A stretch of 64,000 nt of DNA. It comes from Nakamurella aerolata (lineage in GTDB: Bacteria > Actinomycetota > Actinomycetes > Mycobacteriales > Nakamurellaceae). Every line of letters begins with the position of its first letter. Within the stretch, counting starts at the first letter, position 1. This document shows positions 1-8,152 of this stretch, piece by piece. Location: positions 186,001 to 250,000 of the forward strand of contig NZ_JABEND010000002.1 of the NCBI RefSeq assembly GCF_013002705.1. The letters are read 5' to 3'. The notes beneath the pieces are model-generated. The model did no database searches. It saw only the letters and a list, made by a program, of their open reading frames with translations, and was not told the origin of the DNA. Made by a program: the position numbers and the translations under genes.

Positions 1-243
1 CTGTCCGGCTTCTACCGGGACGTCATCGCCACCGCCTTCGGCGCCGACGTGCCACTGATCAACCCGGATCTGGCGGAAGACGTGCGCACCGCCGCCGGCC
101 GGTTCGGCGCCGACGGCGCGCTGCGCCGGCTGGACGCGGTGCTGGCCTGCCGGGAGGCGATCGAGCTGAACGTCAAGCCGCAGATCGCGGTCGAGACCTT
201 GATGGTGCAGCTGGCCGGCATCGGCGAACCGGCAGCCTCCTAG
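1..243 (+). CDS. holB: DNA polymerase III subunit delta' C-terminus (partial)
   Basis: This open frame enters from the left edge and stops with TAG at 241-243, so only the last 80 residues are present. The helical segment ending in CREAIELNVKPQIAVETLM resembles the C-terminal collar domain of actinobacterial HolB, where a cysteine-arginine-glutamate run precedes an N-V-K-P motif. HolB is part of the clamp loader that places the sliding clamp on DNA at the replication fork. The PSP1-domain gene two genes downstream is a common neighbour of holB in Gram-positive bacteria, which supports the call. The ATPase-like domain lies outside the window. Confidence 0.72.
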   Translation: MSGFYRDVIATAFGADVPLINPDLAEDVRTAAGRFGADGALRRLDAVLACREAIELNVKPQIAVETLMVQLAGIGEPAAS

Positions 244-347
244 CCGCCGCCACGGCTGCCGGCCGGCGGCGCCCGAGCACTGTTCGTCACCGGAGATTCA
301 CCTTCGCGTCGCTGCGCCGGTGCGCCGCCGCTGGTTACCGTCGCCGG

Positions 348-1922
348 ATGGCCGACAATCCCCGGGTGATGTCCCGACGCAACGTCATCGCCGCCGGCGC
401 GGCGGGAGCCGCCGCCACCGTGGCAAACCTGCTGCCCGGCCTGGCTTTCGCACCGCAGGCGGAGGCGGCACCGACCGCGAACCCGTCGGCGCCGCCGACC
501 CAGACCAAAACCGTGACGGGGCACCTCGAGCCGGGCAACCCCGATTACTACTACGTCCCCGTCGAGGTGCCGGCCGGGGTGTCCCGGATCGACGTCTCCT
601 ACAGCTACAACCGGCCGGACGTGCCGCCGGGCCGGCGTGGAAATGCCTGCGACATCGGCATGTTCGGGCCCGAGGGCCTTGAGTTGGGTAACCGCAAGGC
701 TTTCCGCGGCTGGTCCGGGGGTGCCCGCTCCGAGTTCTTCATCAGCCCGTCGGAGGCGACGCCCGGTTATCTGGCCGGCCCGGTGGGCGCCGGCACCTGG
801 CACGTGGTGCTGGGCGCGTACACCATCGCCCCGTCCGGCATGGACTTCTCGGTGACGGTGACGCTCACCTTCGGCCGCCCGACGCCACCGTTCCGGGCGA
901 TCGCCGCGCCCACCAGAGCACCGCGGCGGGAACGCGGCCGGGCCTGGTATCGCGGCGACTGCCACCTGCACACCGTGCACTCCGACGGCAAGCGCACCCC
1001 CGAGCAGCTCGTCGCCGCCGCCACCGCCGCGAAGCTGGACTTCATCACCTCCACTGAGCACAACACCCCCAGCGCCCAGCTGGTGTGGGGCCGGTACGCC
1101 ACCGACGACCTGCTGATCCTCAACGGCGAAGAGGTGACCACCCGTTCAGGGCACTGGCCGGCGATCGGCCTGCCGGCCGACACCTGGATCGACTGGCGCT
1201 ACCGCGCCGACACCCCCGAGGAGTTCAGGCGCTTCACCGACCAGGTGCACGCCGCGGGCGGCCTCGTCACCGCGGCGCACCCGTTCGCCAACTGTTTTGC
1301 CTGCGCCTTCGAGTTCCCGCTGGACGCCGGGGTCGACCTGATCGAGGTCTGGAACGGCCCGTGGACCCCGGAGGACGACGCCGCCGTCACGCACTGGGAC
1401 GGCTTGCTGCGCACCGGTACCTTCCTGCCGGCGATCGGCGACTCCGACGCGCACGCCCCGGCGGACACCGTCGGGCTGCCGCAGACGGTGGTCTACGCCG
1501 ACAAGCTGGAGCGGACGGCGCTGATGCAGCGGCTCAAGCAGGGCCGCTCGTACCTGGTGGCGAGCGCCGGGCTGAGCCTGGCCGCCGGCGCCTGGGCCGC
1601 GGGCGCGGCTCCGGCGAGCAACAGCGACGGCACCGCCGCCGAACTTGCCGGCAAGCCCGGCGTCGCCGGGCTCGGTGGCCGGCTCGCGGTCGACTGGGGC
1701 GTCGAGGTGACGGTGCGCTGCCGGGTCAGCGGGTTCCCCGCCGGCGCCGTCGCCACCGTCTTCGACCAGCTCGGCCCGCAACTGCACACCCCGGTGGACG
1801 GCCCCGATCAACTGGTGGAGTGGGTGACCGACGCCAGGTACACCTGCTGGGTGCGGTTCGAGGTGCGGGACGCGGCGGGGGCGATGCTGGCGCTGAGCAA
1901 CCCGATCTTCGTGGGGAAGTAG
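348..1922 (+). CDS. Tat-exported CehA/McbA-like PHP-domain metallohydrolase
   Basis: A 524-residue protein with a twin-arginine signal (SRRNVIAAG near residues 9-17, then an Ala-rich hydrophobic stretch to about residue 42), so it should be exported folded. A beta-rich domain (about 50-185) precedes a PHP phosphoesterase domain. PHP metal ligands are visible as CHLHTVHSDG near residue 205, STEHN about 30 residues later, AAHPF near 308 and DSDAH near 365. Known CehA relatives hydrolyse esters or phosphoesters; the substrate here is unknown. ATG codons at 348 and 369 are both possible starts, and neither has a strong ribosome site. It lies between holB and a PSP1 gene but shows no functional link to either. 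Confidence 0.8.
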   Translation: MADNPRVMSRRNVIAAGAAGAAATVANLLPGLAFAPQAEAAPTANPSAPPTQTKTVTGHLEPGNPDYYYVPVEVPAGVSRIDVSYSYNRPDVPPGRRGNACDIGMFGPEGLELGNRKAFRGWSGGARSEFFISPSEATPGYLAGPVGAGTWHVVLGAYTIAPSGMDFSVTVTLTFGRPTPPFRAIAAPTRAPRRERGRAWYRGDCHLHTVHSDGKRTPEQLVAAATAAKLDFITSTEHNTPSAQLVWGRYATDDLLILNGEEVTTRSGHWPAIGLPADTWIDWRYRADTPEEFRRFTDQVHAAGGLVTAAHPFANCFACAFEFPLDAGVDLIEVWNGPWTPEDDAAVTHWDGLLRTGTFLPAIGDSDAHAPADTVGLPQTVVYADKLERTALMQRLKQGRSYLVASAGLSLAAGAWAAGAAPASNSDGTAAELAGKPGVAGLGGRLAVDWGVEVTVRCRVSGFPAGAVATVFDQLGPQLHTPVDGPDQLVEWVTDARYTCWVRFEVRDAAGAMLALSNPIFVGK

Positions 1923-1944
1923 CCGCCCGACCTACACTCGCGGC

Positions 1945-2769
1945 ATGGGCATGCTGTGCGCCGTCGCGTTCTCACCGACCGGGCAACTGCACTATGCGCG
2001 GCCCGGCGACCACCGGCCGGAAGTCGGCGACCATGTGCTGCTGCCGACCGAGCACGGCCCGCTCACCGCCCAGGTGATGTGGGCGGCGGAGCAGACCGCC
2101 TTCGCCGACGACGAACTCGACGGCTTCCCCGAACTGCTCGGCCCTGCCAGCGAAGACGACCTGGCGCAGACCCAGCGGCTGCGGAAGGTCAAGGCCCGCA
2201 CCATGGTGGCCAGCCGCAAGCTGATCCGCGAGCACGGCCTGCCGATGAAGGTGCTCTCGGTGGACCCGCGCGCCGATACCGGCAAGACCGTCATCTACTA
2301 CTCGGCACCGCACACCGTCGACTTCCGCTCGCTGCTGCGCGACCTGTCGGCCACCCTGGGTAGCCGGGTGGAGCTGGTGCAGCTGCCCGATCGGGACGCG
2401 GTGCGCGTCACCGGTGCGATCGGCTCGTGCGGTCGCGACACCTGCTGTTCCACCTTTCTCTCCGACTACGAGCCGGTGACCCTCGCGATGGCAAGGGACC
2501 AGGATCTGCCGACCAATCCGCTGCGGATATCAGGGGCGTGCGGCCGGCTGATGTGCTGTTTGAAGTACGAACACCCGCTGTACCAGCAGTTTCGCAAGGA
2601 CGCCCCGGCCGTCGGCGAGGACGTCGAGTCACCGGCCGGGCCCGGCACCGTTGTCGGCCATTCGGTGCCACGGGACGCGGTGGTGGTGAAGCTGGCGGCA
2701 GATGGATCCAGTCACATCTGCCCCAAGGCGTCGGTCTGTGCGTCACGAAAGGCCTACGACTCCCGTTAA
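1945..2769 (+). CDS. PSP1 domain protein (RicT/YaaT-like)
   Basis: A 274-residue protein of the PSP1 family. The N-terminal half carries the fold with an arginine/lysine-rich segment (RKVKARTMVASRKL). The signature cysteines follow: CGRDTCC near residue 155, then CGRLMCC and CLKYEHP near 195-205. In Bacillus, RicT/YaaT binds an iron-sulfur cluster and works with RNase Y in RNA processing and developmental regulation; the actinobacterial role is not settled. A TACACT box at 1933-1938 lies 6 bases before the ATG at 1945 and no Shine-Dalgarno is present, so the mRNA is probably leaderless. A second in-frame ATG at 1951 is possible. Confidence 0.85.
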   Translation: MGMLCAVAFSPTGQLHYARPGDHRPEVGDHVLLPTEHGPLTAQVMWAAEQTAFADDELDGFPELLGPASEDDLAQTQRLRKVKARTMVASRKLIREHGLPMKVLSVDPRADTGKTVIYYSAPHTVDFRSLLRDLSATLGSRVELVQLPDRDAVRVTGAIGSCGRDTCCSTFLSDYEPVTLAMARDQDLPTNPLRISGACGRLMCCLKYEHPLYQQFRKDAPAVGEDVESPAGPGTVVGHSVPRDAVVVKLAADGSSHICPKASVCASRKAYDSR

Positions 2770-2796
2770 GATCGGTAGGGGCCAGTACGACCGATC
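2770..2796 (+). terminator. Possible stem-loop after the PSP1 gene
   Basis: GATCGGT at 2770-2776 pairs with ACCGATC at 2790-2796 across a 13-base loop, starting directly after the PSP1 stop codon. There is no T tract, so a terminator role is only suggested. The rest of the intergenic space to 2997 shows nothing else that I can support. Confidence 0.35.
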
Positions 2797-2997
2797 GGGT
2801 GAAATCTGAGGTGGTGGCCGCGCGGCCGGGGAAGTGTTTCCGGCGGCGGGGCAACGTTGTCGTGCTGGCGCGCATCTGAAGTGGGTAGACGCCATCGCTA
2901 GGTAGCACCGACAAGCTGCAGCGGGGAAGTCGTTGGGCCGGCCCTTTCCGGGTCGAGTCGGGGTTGGTCGGTAGCAGGTCGCAGCTTGGGGAGCGTC

Positions 2998-4449
2998 ATG
3001 AGCGTCAACAATCTTTCACGCCGCTGGCGGCACGGAGCGGGCATCGCCGCGCTGGCCGTGGTGGCCGCGCTGGTCGCCGGCTGCTCCGGCAGTGCCGGGG
3101 CAGCCGAGAACGCCGCCGAGAACGCCGCGGCGACGGCCGGCCAGACCGGCAAGGCCACCCAGGACGGCGGCGCCACGGCGACGGCCGCGCCCGGCTCGGA
3201 TGGCGGGTCGGTCACCGTGCAGCAGCCGGCCGCGTCGTCCGGGGCGAACCCGAGCGCGTCGAGCGGAACCGGGGAACCGCCGGCGAGCGGGTCAGGGCCG
3301 GCGGCGTCCTCCGGGAGGGCATCGGCCGCGGCAGTGTCGAGCCCGCCGCCGAGCAGGCCGCAGCCCGTGCCGGCCACCGTCACCGCGACACCGGCCTTCG
3401 GCAGCGACACGCTGAGCCCGATCGAACCGGCCACCATCAAGGTGAGCGGCGGCACCATCACCGAGCTCAAGGTGCTGGCCGAGGACGGCAGCCCGATCGA
3501 CGGCTCGTTCTCCGCCGACCGCACCAGCTGGACCTCGGACCAGCGGCTGCGCTACGGCGCGAAGTACCGCGCCGTCGGCACCGTCGCCGGGGCGGCGGGT
3601 CGAGCCGATGCCAGCATCGACGGCACCTGGAGCACCTTTTCGGCCAGCACCTCGCAGGGCCGCATCTCGCCGGGACCCGGCACCGAGGTGGGCGTCGCGG
3701 CGCCCGTCATGATCAGGTTCGGCACCTGCGTGTCGGAGGAGCGTCGTGCCGATGTGCTCAAGCACCTGAAGGTGACCACCTCGAATCCGGTGGAGCTGGG
3801 CGCCAAGTGGCTGCGGCACGACGGCGACGACTGCAAGTCACTTGACTTGCGCCCCAAGGACTTTTGGCCGGCCAACACCAAGGTGACGGTGTCGCTGGAT
3901 CTGCTCGGCGTGCAACTGTCCGACTCGGTGTGGGGTGCGCGGGAGCCGCTGCAGACCAGCTTCACGGTTGGCCGCAAACTGGTGACCTACGCCGACGCCG
4001 AGACCAAGCAGATCGTGGTGAAGCGCGACGGCGAGACGGTCGCGACCTATCCGACGTCGATGGGCCGCGGCGACCGGGTCGGCGACAAGCGGATGACGAC
4101 CCGCTCCGGCATCCACGTGGTGACGAGCAAAGAAGCCGACAAGAAGATGACCAACGAGAAGTTCGGCTACAAGGATCTGCCGGAACCGTGGTCGGTGCGG
4201 ATCTCCAACAACGGCGAGTTCATCCACCAGAACCTGGCCTCGCTCGACAAGCAGGGCAAGGAGAACGTGTCGCACGGCTGCCTGAACCTGTCCGATGTGA
4301 ACGCCAAGGAGTACTTCGCCATGGCGGAGTACGGCGATCCGGTGATCATCACCGGCACCTCCGTGCCGCTGTCCGAGGCCGACGGCGACATCTACGACTG
4401 GACCATCGACTTCGCCGAGTGGACGCCGGTACCGACGACCACCGGCTGA
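2998..4449 (+). CDS. Lipoprotein L,D-transpeptidase (Ig-like plus YkuD)
   Basis: A 483-residue cell-wall enzyme. A signal with lipobox LVAGC near residue 29 marks it as a lipoprotein. It is followed by about 100 residues of Ala/Ser/Pro/Gly linker, an Ig-like region (about 135-310) as in mycobacterial Ldt proteins, and a C-terminal YkuD domain. The catalytic motif is SHGCLNLS, with the partner histidine in FIHQN about 20 residues earlier. These enzymes make 3-3 crosslinks between meso-diaminopimelate residues of peptidoglycan. ATG at 2998 has GGGGAG at 2988-2993; a TTG at 2986 in the same frame is less likely. Confidence 0.88.
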   Translation: MSVNNLSRRWRHGAGIAALAVVAALVAGCSGSAGAAENAAENAAATAGQTGKATQDGGATATAAPGSDGGSVTVQQPAASSGANPSASSGTGEPPASGSGPAASSGRASAAAVSSPPPSRPQPVPATVTATPAFGSDTLSPIEPATIKVSGGTITELKVLAEDGSPIDGSFSADRTSWTSDQRLRYGAKYRAVGTVAGAAGRADASIDGTWSTFSASTSQGRISPGPGTEVGVAAPVMIRFGTCVSEERRADVLKHLKVTTSNPVELGAKWLRHDGDDCKSLDLRPKDFWPANTKVTVSLDLLGVQLSDSVWGAREPLQTSFTVGRKLVTYADAETKQIVVKRDGETVATYPTSMGRGDRVGDKRMTTRSGIHVVTSKEADKKMTNEKFGYKDLPEPWSVRISNNGEFIHQNLASLDKQGKENVSHGCLNLSDVNAKEYFAMAEYGDPVIITGTSVPLSEADGDIYDWTIDFAEWTPVPTTTG

Positions 4450-4653
4450 GACCGGTCGGTGTCGGTCGGCATGGTCGTTGGGACCGGGCAGCGGAAAAAT
4501 CGGTGCCTCGCCGCGAGTCTGTGGGACGCGACCTGGGCAAACGCTGATCGAACCGCACATTTTTCTCCCGGCCTGGCGTTGCCCATGAGCGCGGACCGGC
4601 AGCGTTCGGCGAGGCTGCGCCACCCGTTAGACTGATCCCGCGCAGCAGCGTGC

Positions 4654-4729
4654 GCCGCCTTAGCTCAGTCGGCAGAGCATCTCACTCGTAATGAGAAGGT
4701 CTGGGGTTCGATTCCCCAAGGCGGCTCCA
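4654..4729 (+). tRNA. tRNA-Thr (CGT)
   Basis: Cloverleaf with acceptor GCCGCCT/AGGCGGC, D-arm GCTC..GAGC, anticodon stem TCTCA/TGAGA with loop CTCGTAA, T-arm TGGGG TTCGATT CCCCA and encoded CCA. Anticodon CGT reads ACG. The 3' part, from the anticodon arm on, is the left attachment site of the integrated element; integration restores the gene so the tRNA stays intact. Confidence 0.95.
4683..4729. repeat. attL core, 47-bp direct repeat
   Basis: Identical to 15983-16029. It begins in the tRNA-Thr anticodon stem and ends with the encoded CCA. Tyrosine integrases of this type usually cross over within the anticodon or T-arm part of such a core. Confidence 0.92.
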
Positions 4730-4739
4730 GCATGGACGA

Positions 4740-4776
4740 GGCCCTGACCAGCGAATACGTTGGTCGGGGCCTCGTT
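4740..4776 (+). terminator. Stem-loop terminator after tRNA-Thr
   Basis: GGCCCTGACCA at 4740-4750 pairs, with one G-T, with TGGTCGGGGCC at 4761-4771, followed by TCGTTT. A very similar hairpin lies at 16040-16071 after the right attachment site, so this terminator belongs to the mobile element end and is brought in with it. Confidence 0.7.
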
Positions 4777-4810
4777 TGCGTTGCGGCGCCAGTCGTCGAT
4801 CCGGGCGGCC

Positions 4811-4831
4811 TGCTAACGGTTTTGCTAACAG
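4811..4831. repeat. Paired 9-bp repeats, likely left integrase arm site
   Basis: TGCTAACGG at 4811 and TGCTAACAG at 4823 have a 12-bp period and sit about 80 bp inside the attL core. The same pair with the same period is found inside attR (15859-15879) and in the remnant left end (16110-16130). The position suits arm-type binding of the tyrosine integrase. Confidence 0.6.
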
Positions 4832-4833
4832 CT

Positions 4834-5205
4834 TCACTCATCGAGGTTGGGCCAGTGCGCTGCACCGTAGGTTCGCGCGTCGGCGGCGAACGCATCCCGC
4901 GACGCCGTGTCGATGTCGCCGGGCAGCGCCATCCGCAGCGCGTCGACCACGTCCGAATACCGAATCGGTGGTTGTGGCGCTTGCGGGTGGTGGTTCCTCA
5001 GCTCGATGACCAGATCGACCAGCAGCCGCATGCATCGACTCGGTTCGGTTCGCCAGAGCCAGCCGAATACGTGGCCGCCGGTGTCATCGATGATGACGAA
5101 CCTGCGGATGCCGCCGTCGGCGATGATCTGGTCTGCGAGTCGCGCGACGTACCCGGCCTGCATCCGCTTGTAGATGTCGATCGGGACCTCGATGGTGCGG
5201 TTCAT
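4834..5205 (-). CDS. Hypothetical element protein at the integrase-proximal end
   Basis: A 123-residue protein of unknown function, read leftward after int. Translation is placed at ATG 5205 because AGGAAGGA lies just upstream; a longer frame to 5262 has no such site. The sequence has an N-terminal segment starting MNRTIEVPID, a probable beta strand RRFVIIDD and a Trp-rich patch GWLWRTE, with no catalytic motif that I recognise and no membrane segment. It starts 53 bp after the int stop and probably shares the int transcript. The equivalent place in the neighbouring remnant holds a different gene, so this end of the element also varies. Confidence 0.6.
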   Translation of the reverse strand: MNRTIEVPIDIYKRMQAGYVARLADQIIADGGIRRFVIIDDTGGHVFGWLWRTEPSRCMRLLVDLVIELRNHHPQAPQPPIRYSDVVDALRMALPGDIDTASRDAFAADARTYGAAHWPNLDE

Positions 5206-5258
5206 CTCTTGATTCCTTCCTGATGGTGGCCGCTCTGGTTGAACGGTGATCTGGCAGC

Positions 5259-6419
5259 TCATCCGCCGACGGCGGACGCGAAAATGTCAGCTGCTTTGGT
5301 CTCGGAAGCCCGCAGCACGTGCGCGTACACCCGCAACGTGATCGCGGGGTCGGCATGGCCGAGCCGGCCGGCGACGACGTGCACCGGCACTCCGGCTTCG
5401 AGGAGCACGGTGGCGTGGATGTGCCGCAGGTCGTGCAGACGGATCCGGGGGAGCGAAGGATTCGCGGTCTTGTTGTGCTGTTCGATGAGCTTCGGAATGA
5501 GCTGCGATGGCGTGTCTGGGTAGAGCGGCAACCCCGCACCCCGCGTGAAAACGAAGTCGCCGGCAGCCCAGTCGGGGCCCGCGGCGAAGCGCTGGTCGCG
5601 CTGGTCGCGCTGGTGGCTCCGGAGTACCGCAACGGTCGCGTCGTCGAGGCTGACCGTGCGAGCATGGCCGCCCTTGGTGGTGCCTTCCACTCGTTGGCCG
5701 TTGATGACGGCCACGGTCCCTTGAATCTCCAAGCTGCCGGCGTCGAGGTCGACGTTCGACCAGCGCAGGTTGAGGAGCTCTCCGCGCCGAGCGCCGGTGT
5801 AGGCCGCCAGGTGGAAGAAGGGGAACAGGCGATGCGGCCGGGTGGTCTCGAGGAACACGCGGAGGTCAGCGGGAGTCCAGATGTGCTTAGCAGCGGCCGA
5901 CTGCTTGCGCGGACGTTTCGCGCGATCGACAGGGCTGGCGTTGAGCAGCTGGTCTATGTTCACCGCGTCGTGGAAGGCCTTGCGCAGGATCGCGTGGACC
6001 TTCTCGACGGTGCTGCGGGCGAGTGGACGCCCCTTCGCACCGCCGGCTTTGAGTAGATCGGTGTACAGCCTGGTCAGCATGGCCGGCTGTACCGCCTGGA
6101 GCCGAACGTCGCCCAGCCGAGGCGTCACGTAGCGGTCGATGAGATCTCGGTAGGACGCGATGGTTTGCGGCTTCACTTCGACCTCGTGAACGCCAAGCCA
6201 GGAGTCGAGGAACTGCCCGACCGTGATCGTGGTCCGGTTGACGTACTCCGAGCGGCTGGCAGCGACGCGAGCTTCGTCGCGGGCGGTCTTGGCTTCGCGT
6301 TCCGTGGCGAAGCCGCCGACCCATCGGGGTCTGCTGCGGCCGGTTTCCGGGTCGCGAACCCGCACCACGTAGGACCAGGTCGTTCCGCGTTGAAGGATGC
6401 CGTCCTTTACGCCGGCCAC
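5259..6419 (-). CDS. int: Tyrosine site-specific integrase
   Basis: A 386-residue phage-type integrase that should join the element's attP to the tRNA-Thr attB. An N-terminal arm-binding domain (about 1-60), a SAM-like core-binding domain (about 65-160; TVGQFLDSWL) and a catalytic domain are present. Catalytic residues are visible: Arg in TGARRGELL, the H-x-x-R box in HDLRHIHA, His in GRLGHADP and the nucleophile Tyr in LRVYAHVL near the C-terminus. The GTG start at 6417-6419 lies inside the end of the excisionase gene, so the two are translationally coupled. A decayed copy of its last 30 codons lies at 16849-16940. Confidence 0.93.
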   Translation of the reverse strand: MAGVKDGILQRGTTWSYVVRVRDPETGRSRPRWVGGFATEREAKTARDEARVAASRSEYVNRTTITVGQFLDSWLGVHEVEVKPQTIASYRDLIDRYVTPRLGDVRLQAVQPAMLTRLYTDLLKAGGAKGRPLARSTVEKVHAILRKAFHDAVNIDQLLNASPVDRAKRPRKQSAAAKHIWTPADLRVFLETTRPHRLFPFFHLAAYTGARRGELLNLRWSNVDLDAGSLEIQGTVAVINGQRVEGTTKGGHARTVSLDDATVAVLRSHQRDQRDQRFAAGPDWAAGDFVFTRGAGLPLYPDTPSQLIPKLIEQHNKTANPSLPRIRLHDLRHIHATVLLEAGVPVHVVAGRLGHADPAITLRVYAHVLRASETKAADIFASAVGG

Positions 6420-6598
6420 GGCAGTTCCTCCGTGCCGAGCGACGCGACGTAGTCCCGCAGGTCATCGGCGCGAACGCGGCGGCAGCCGCCGATCTTGACC
6501 GACTTCAAGTCGCCGACGTTGATCAGTTGGTAGGCCTTGCCCCGGCTGATGCCGAGGAACTGCGCGACCTCAGTGACTCGGTACAGCATGCGTCTCAT
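6407..6598 (-). CDS. xis: Excisionase / MerR-like helix-turn-helix
   Basis: A 63-residue DNA-binding protein of the HTH_17 excisionase type: LYRVTEVAQFLGISRGKAY forms the helix-turn-helix and GGCRRVRADDL the wing. It is predicted to direct the integrase toward excision. An AGGAGG at 6604-6609 precedes ATG 6598. The last 13 bases overlap int, the usual xis-int arrangement of AICEs. It is small, complete and shows no damage. Confidence 0.88.
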   Translation of the reverse strand: MRRMLYRVTEVAQFLGISRGKAYQLINVGDLKSVKIGGCRRVRADDLRDYVASLGTEELPWPA

Positions 6599-6661
6599 AG
6601 CGTCCTCCTAGTGATCGATGGGTTATGGCCGAACGGGGTTAGTCGGGGGCAGACCCCAGGT

Positions 6662-8152
6662 TCAGGGGTAGTCCGTGGCAAGTTGCTGCTCCTCTCGTGC
6701 GTGGTCTAGTGCCTCGAGGTGCTCGGTATAGACGCGCGTGGTCAGCAGGAGGTCGCCGGGCGAGAGATGGCCCAGACCGCGGAACTTCCAGGAACCGACC
6801 ACTAGCGTCGATTCGCTGTGGCCCGCGACGCCAGCACGGTCGATGCCGTCGCCCAGCGGAAAACCATCCGCTTGCCGGTGAGCGGCTCGCGCTCCGCGCA
6901 GCTCACCCAGGGTCACGGAGAAGGCTCGGGATTTGGTGGTGAAATGACCACGGAACCCGAGCATGTGGACCCAGCGTTCGATTCCGGCGAACTCGGGCTG
7001 AGTTGCGAGCCGCTCTACGGCCCTCAGCATCCGCACCACATGCGGGGAAAGACCGTGCAGTGCAGCCGCTTCCGCTGTCCGGACACCACTGATCAGGCCG
7101 AAGTCTTCGGCCGCCTTGGTTGAATACTTGGCGATGTACGCCGCTACTTTCTGCGGGGTGACATGTCCGTCGTCGTCGGTGTCGCCCACGACTCTCCGAA
7201 TATCGAGCTGGTCCCCGAAGCGGAGCGCCCGGACGCCGTCGTCGGTAGACGCCGCGAGGAAGCCAGAAGCAGCCGACTCCCGCATGAGATTAGGCAGGTC
7301 CAGGTTGCTCAGATTTGCCGGCCATGGTGCGTATGGCACTTCCGGGCCATCGAGACGGATGATCGCGTGGAAGTGAACGACTCCTCGAGCCTGGAACTCC
7401 GCTACCTTGGCGAAACTGATGCGCATGATCGATCCAAGTTGTCGCTCAGGCAGCTCCAACTCGTCGGCACACCGACGCCTCAACGCGATGGTGAATCGAC
7501 GCCACAGCTCAGGTGCCTTGGCATTGAACGCTGCCGCACCGGTGTAGTCGTAGCAATCGGGGCAGATCGGCGTTCCGAGCCGTGGATCGTCGTCGTCATG
7601 GGTGATAGGGCAGCGGGTGGTCCGGCCGTGCGAGCAGGTCACCTTGGCGCTCCCTGGCCGGCCTCCGCTGGCGCTCCGTCCGGCCCTTCCGCGCCCGCAA
7701 CCCTGCCCGTGTACCGAACCGAACGACGGCCCGGTCAACGTCACGAACCACGACGGGTTGCCGGCTACCGCTCGAGGTACGCCCTTTGTGCCACCTGCGA
7801 TGCCGGCTTGGAGCAAGTGCCACACATCGCCGGCATAGGTCCTACTACATGGCGGGCAGACCGACGCCCTTCGATTGCCGCAGCGCACCAGCAGCTGGCC
7901 ATCAGGCTCATCCTTGCTGTCGTAGATCGTCCGTGCCGATGATTCCCCCGAGGCGACCACTTTGCCGTCGAGCCGGACTGGCCGATGGCAGAACCCGGAT
8001 GATGCTATGAGTCGCTGCCAGCGGGGGAAGCCAGGCTCCAATTGACGTCGAATAGCCTGCTCGACGCACTCGCTCGGCACTTCGGGCTGGGCGTGGGAAG
8101 CAGCGGCGGCCGCGACTCTCACCGCCTGTGGGTCTGCAAATGGCAGAGTCAT
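6662..8152 (-). CDS. RepSA-type replication initiator
   Basis: A 496-residue protein resembling the pSAM2 RepSA family of rolling-circle initiators found in AICEs. Visible are a zinc-binding N-terminal part (CGNRRASVCPPCSRTY), a second Cys/His cluster (CSHGRTTRC ... CPDCYDY) and a central segment FHAIIRLDG that may hold the metal-binding histidines of the nicking domain. It should start replication of the excised circle. Its ATG overlaps the TGA of the transfer gene upstream (TCAT at 8149-8152), so the two are coupled. It ends 63 bp before xis. Confidence 0.85.
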   Translation of the reverse strand: MTLPFADPQAVRVAAAAASHAQPEVPSECVEQAIRRQLEPGFPRWQRLIASSGFCHRPVRLDGKVVASGESSARTIYDSKDEPDGQLLVRCGNRRASVCPPCSRTYAGDVWHLLQAGIAGGTKGVPRAVAGNPSWFVTLTGPSFGSVHGQGCGRGRAGRSASGGRPGSAKVTCSHGRTTRCPITHDDDDPRLGTPICPDCYDYTGAAAFNAKAPELWRRFTIALRRRCADELELPERQLGSIMRISFAKVAEFQARGVVHFHAIIRLDGPEVPYAPWPANLSNLDLPNLMRESAASGFLAASTDDGVRALRFGDQLDIRRVVGDTDDDGHVTPQKVAAYIAKYSTKAAEDFGLISGVRTAEAAALHGLSPHVVRMLRAVERLATQPEFAGIERWVHMLGFRGHFTTKSRAFSVTLGELRGARAAHRQADGFPLGDGIDRAGVAGHSESTLVVGSWKFRGLGHLSPGDLLLTTRVYTEHLEALDHAREEQQLATDYP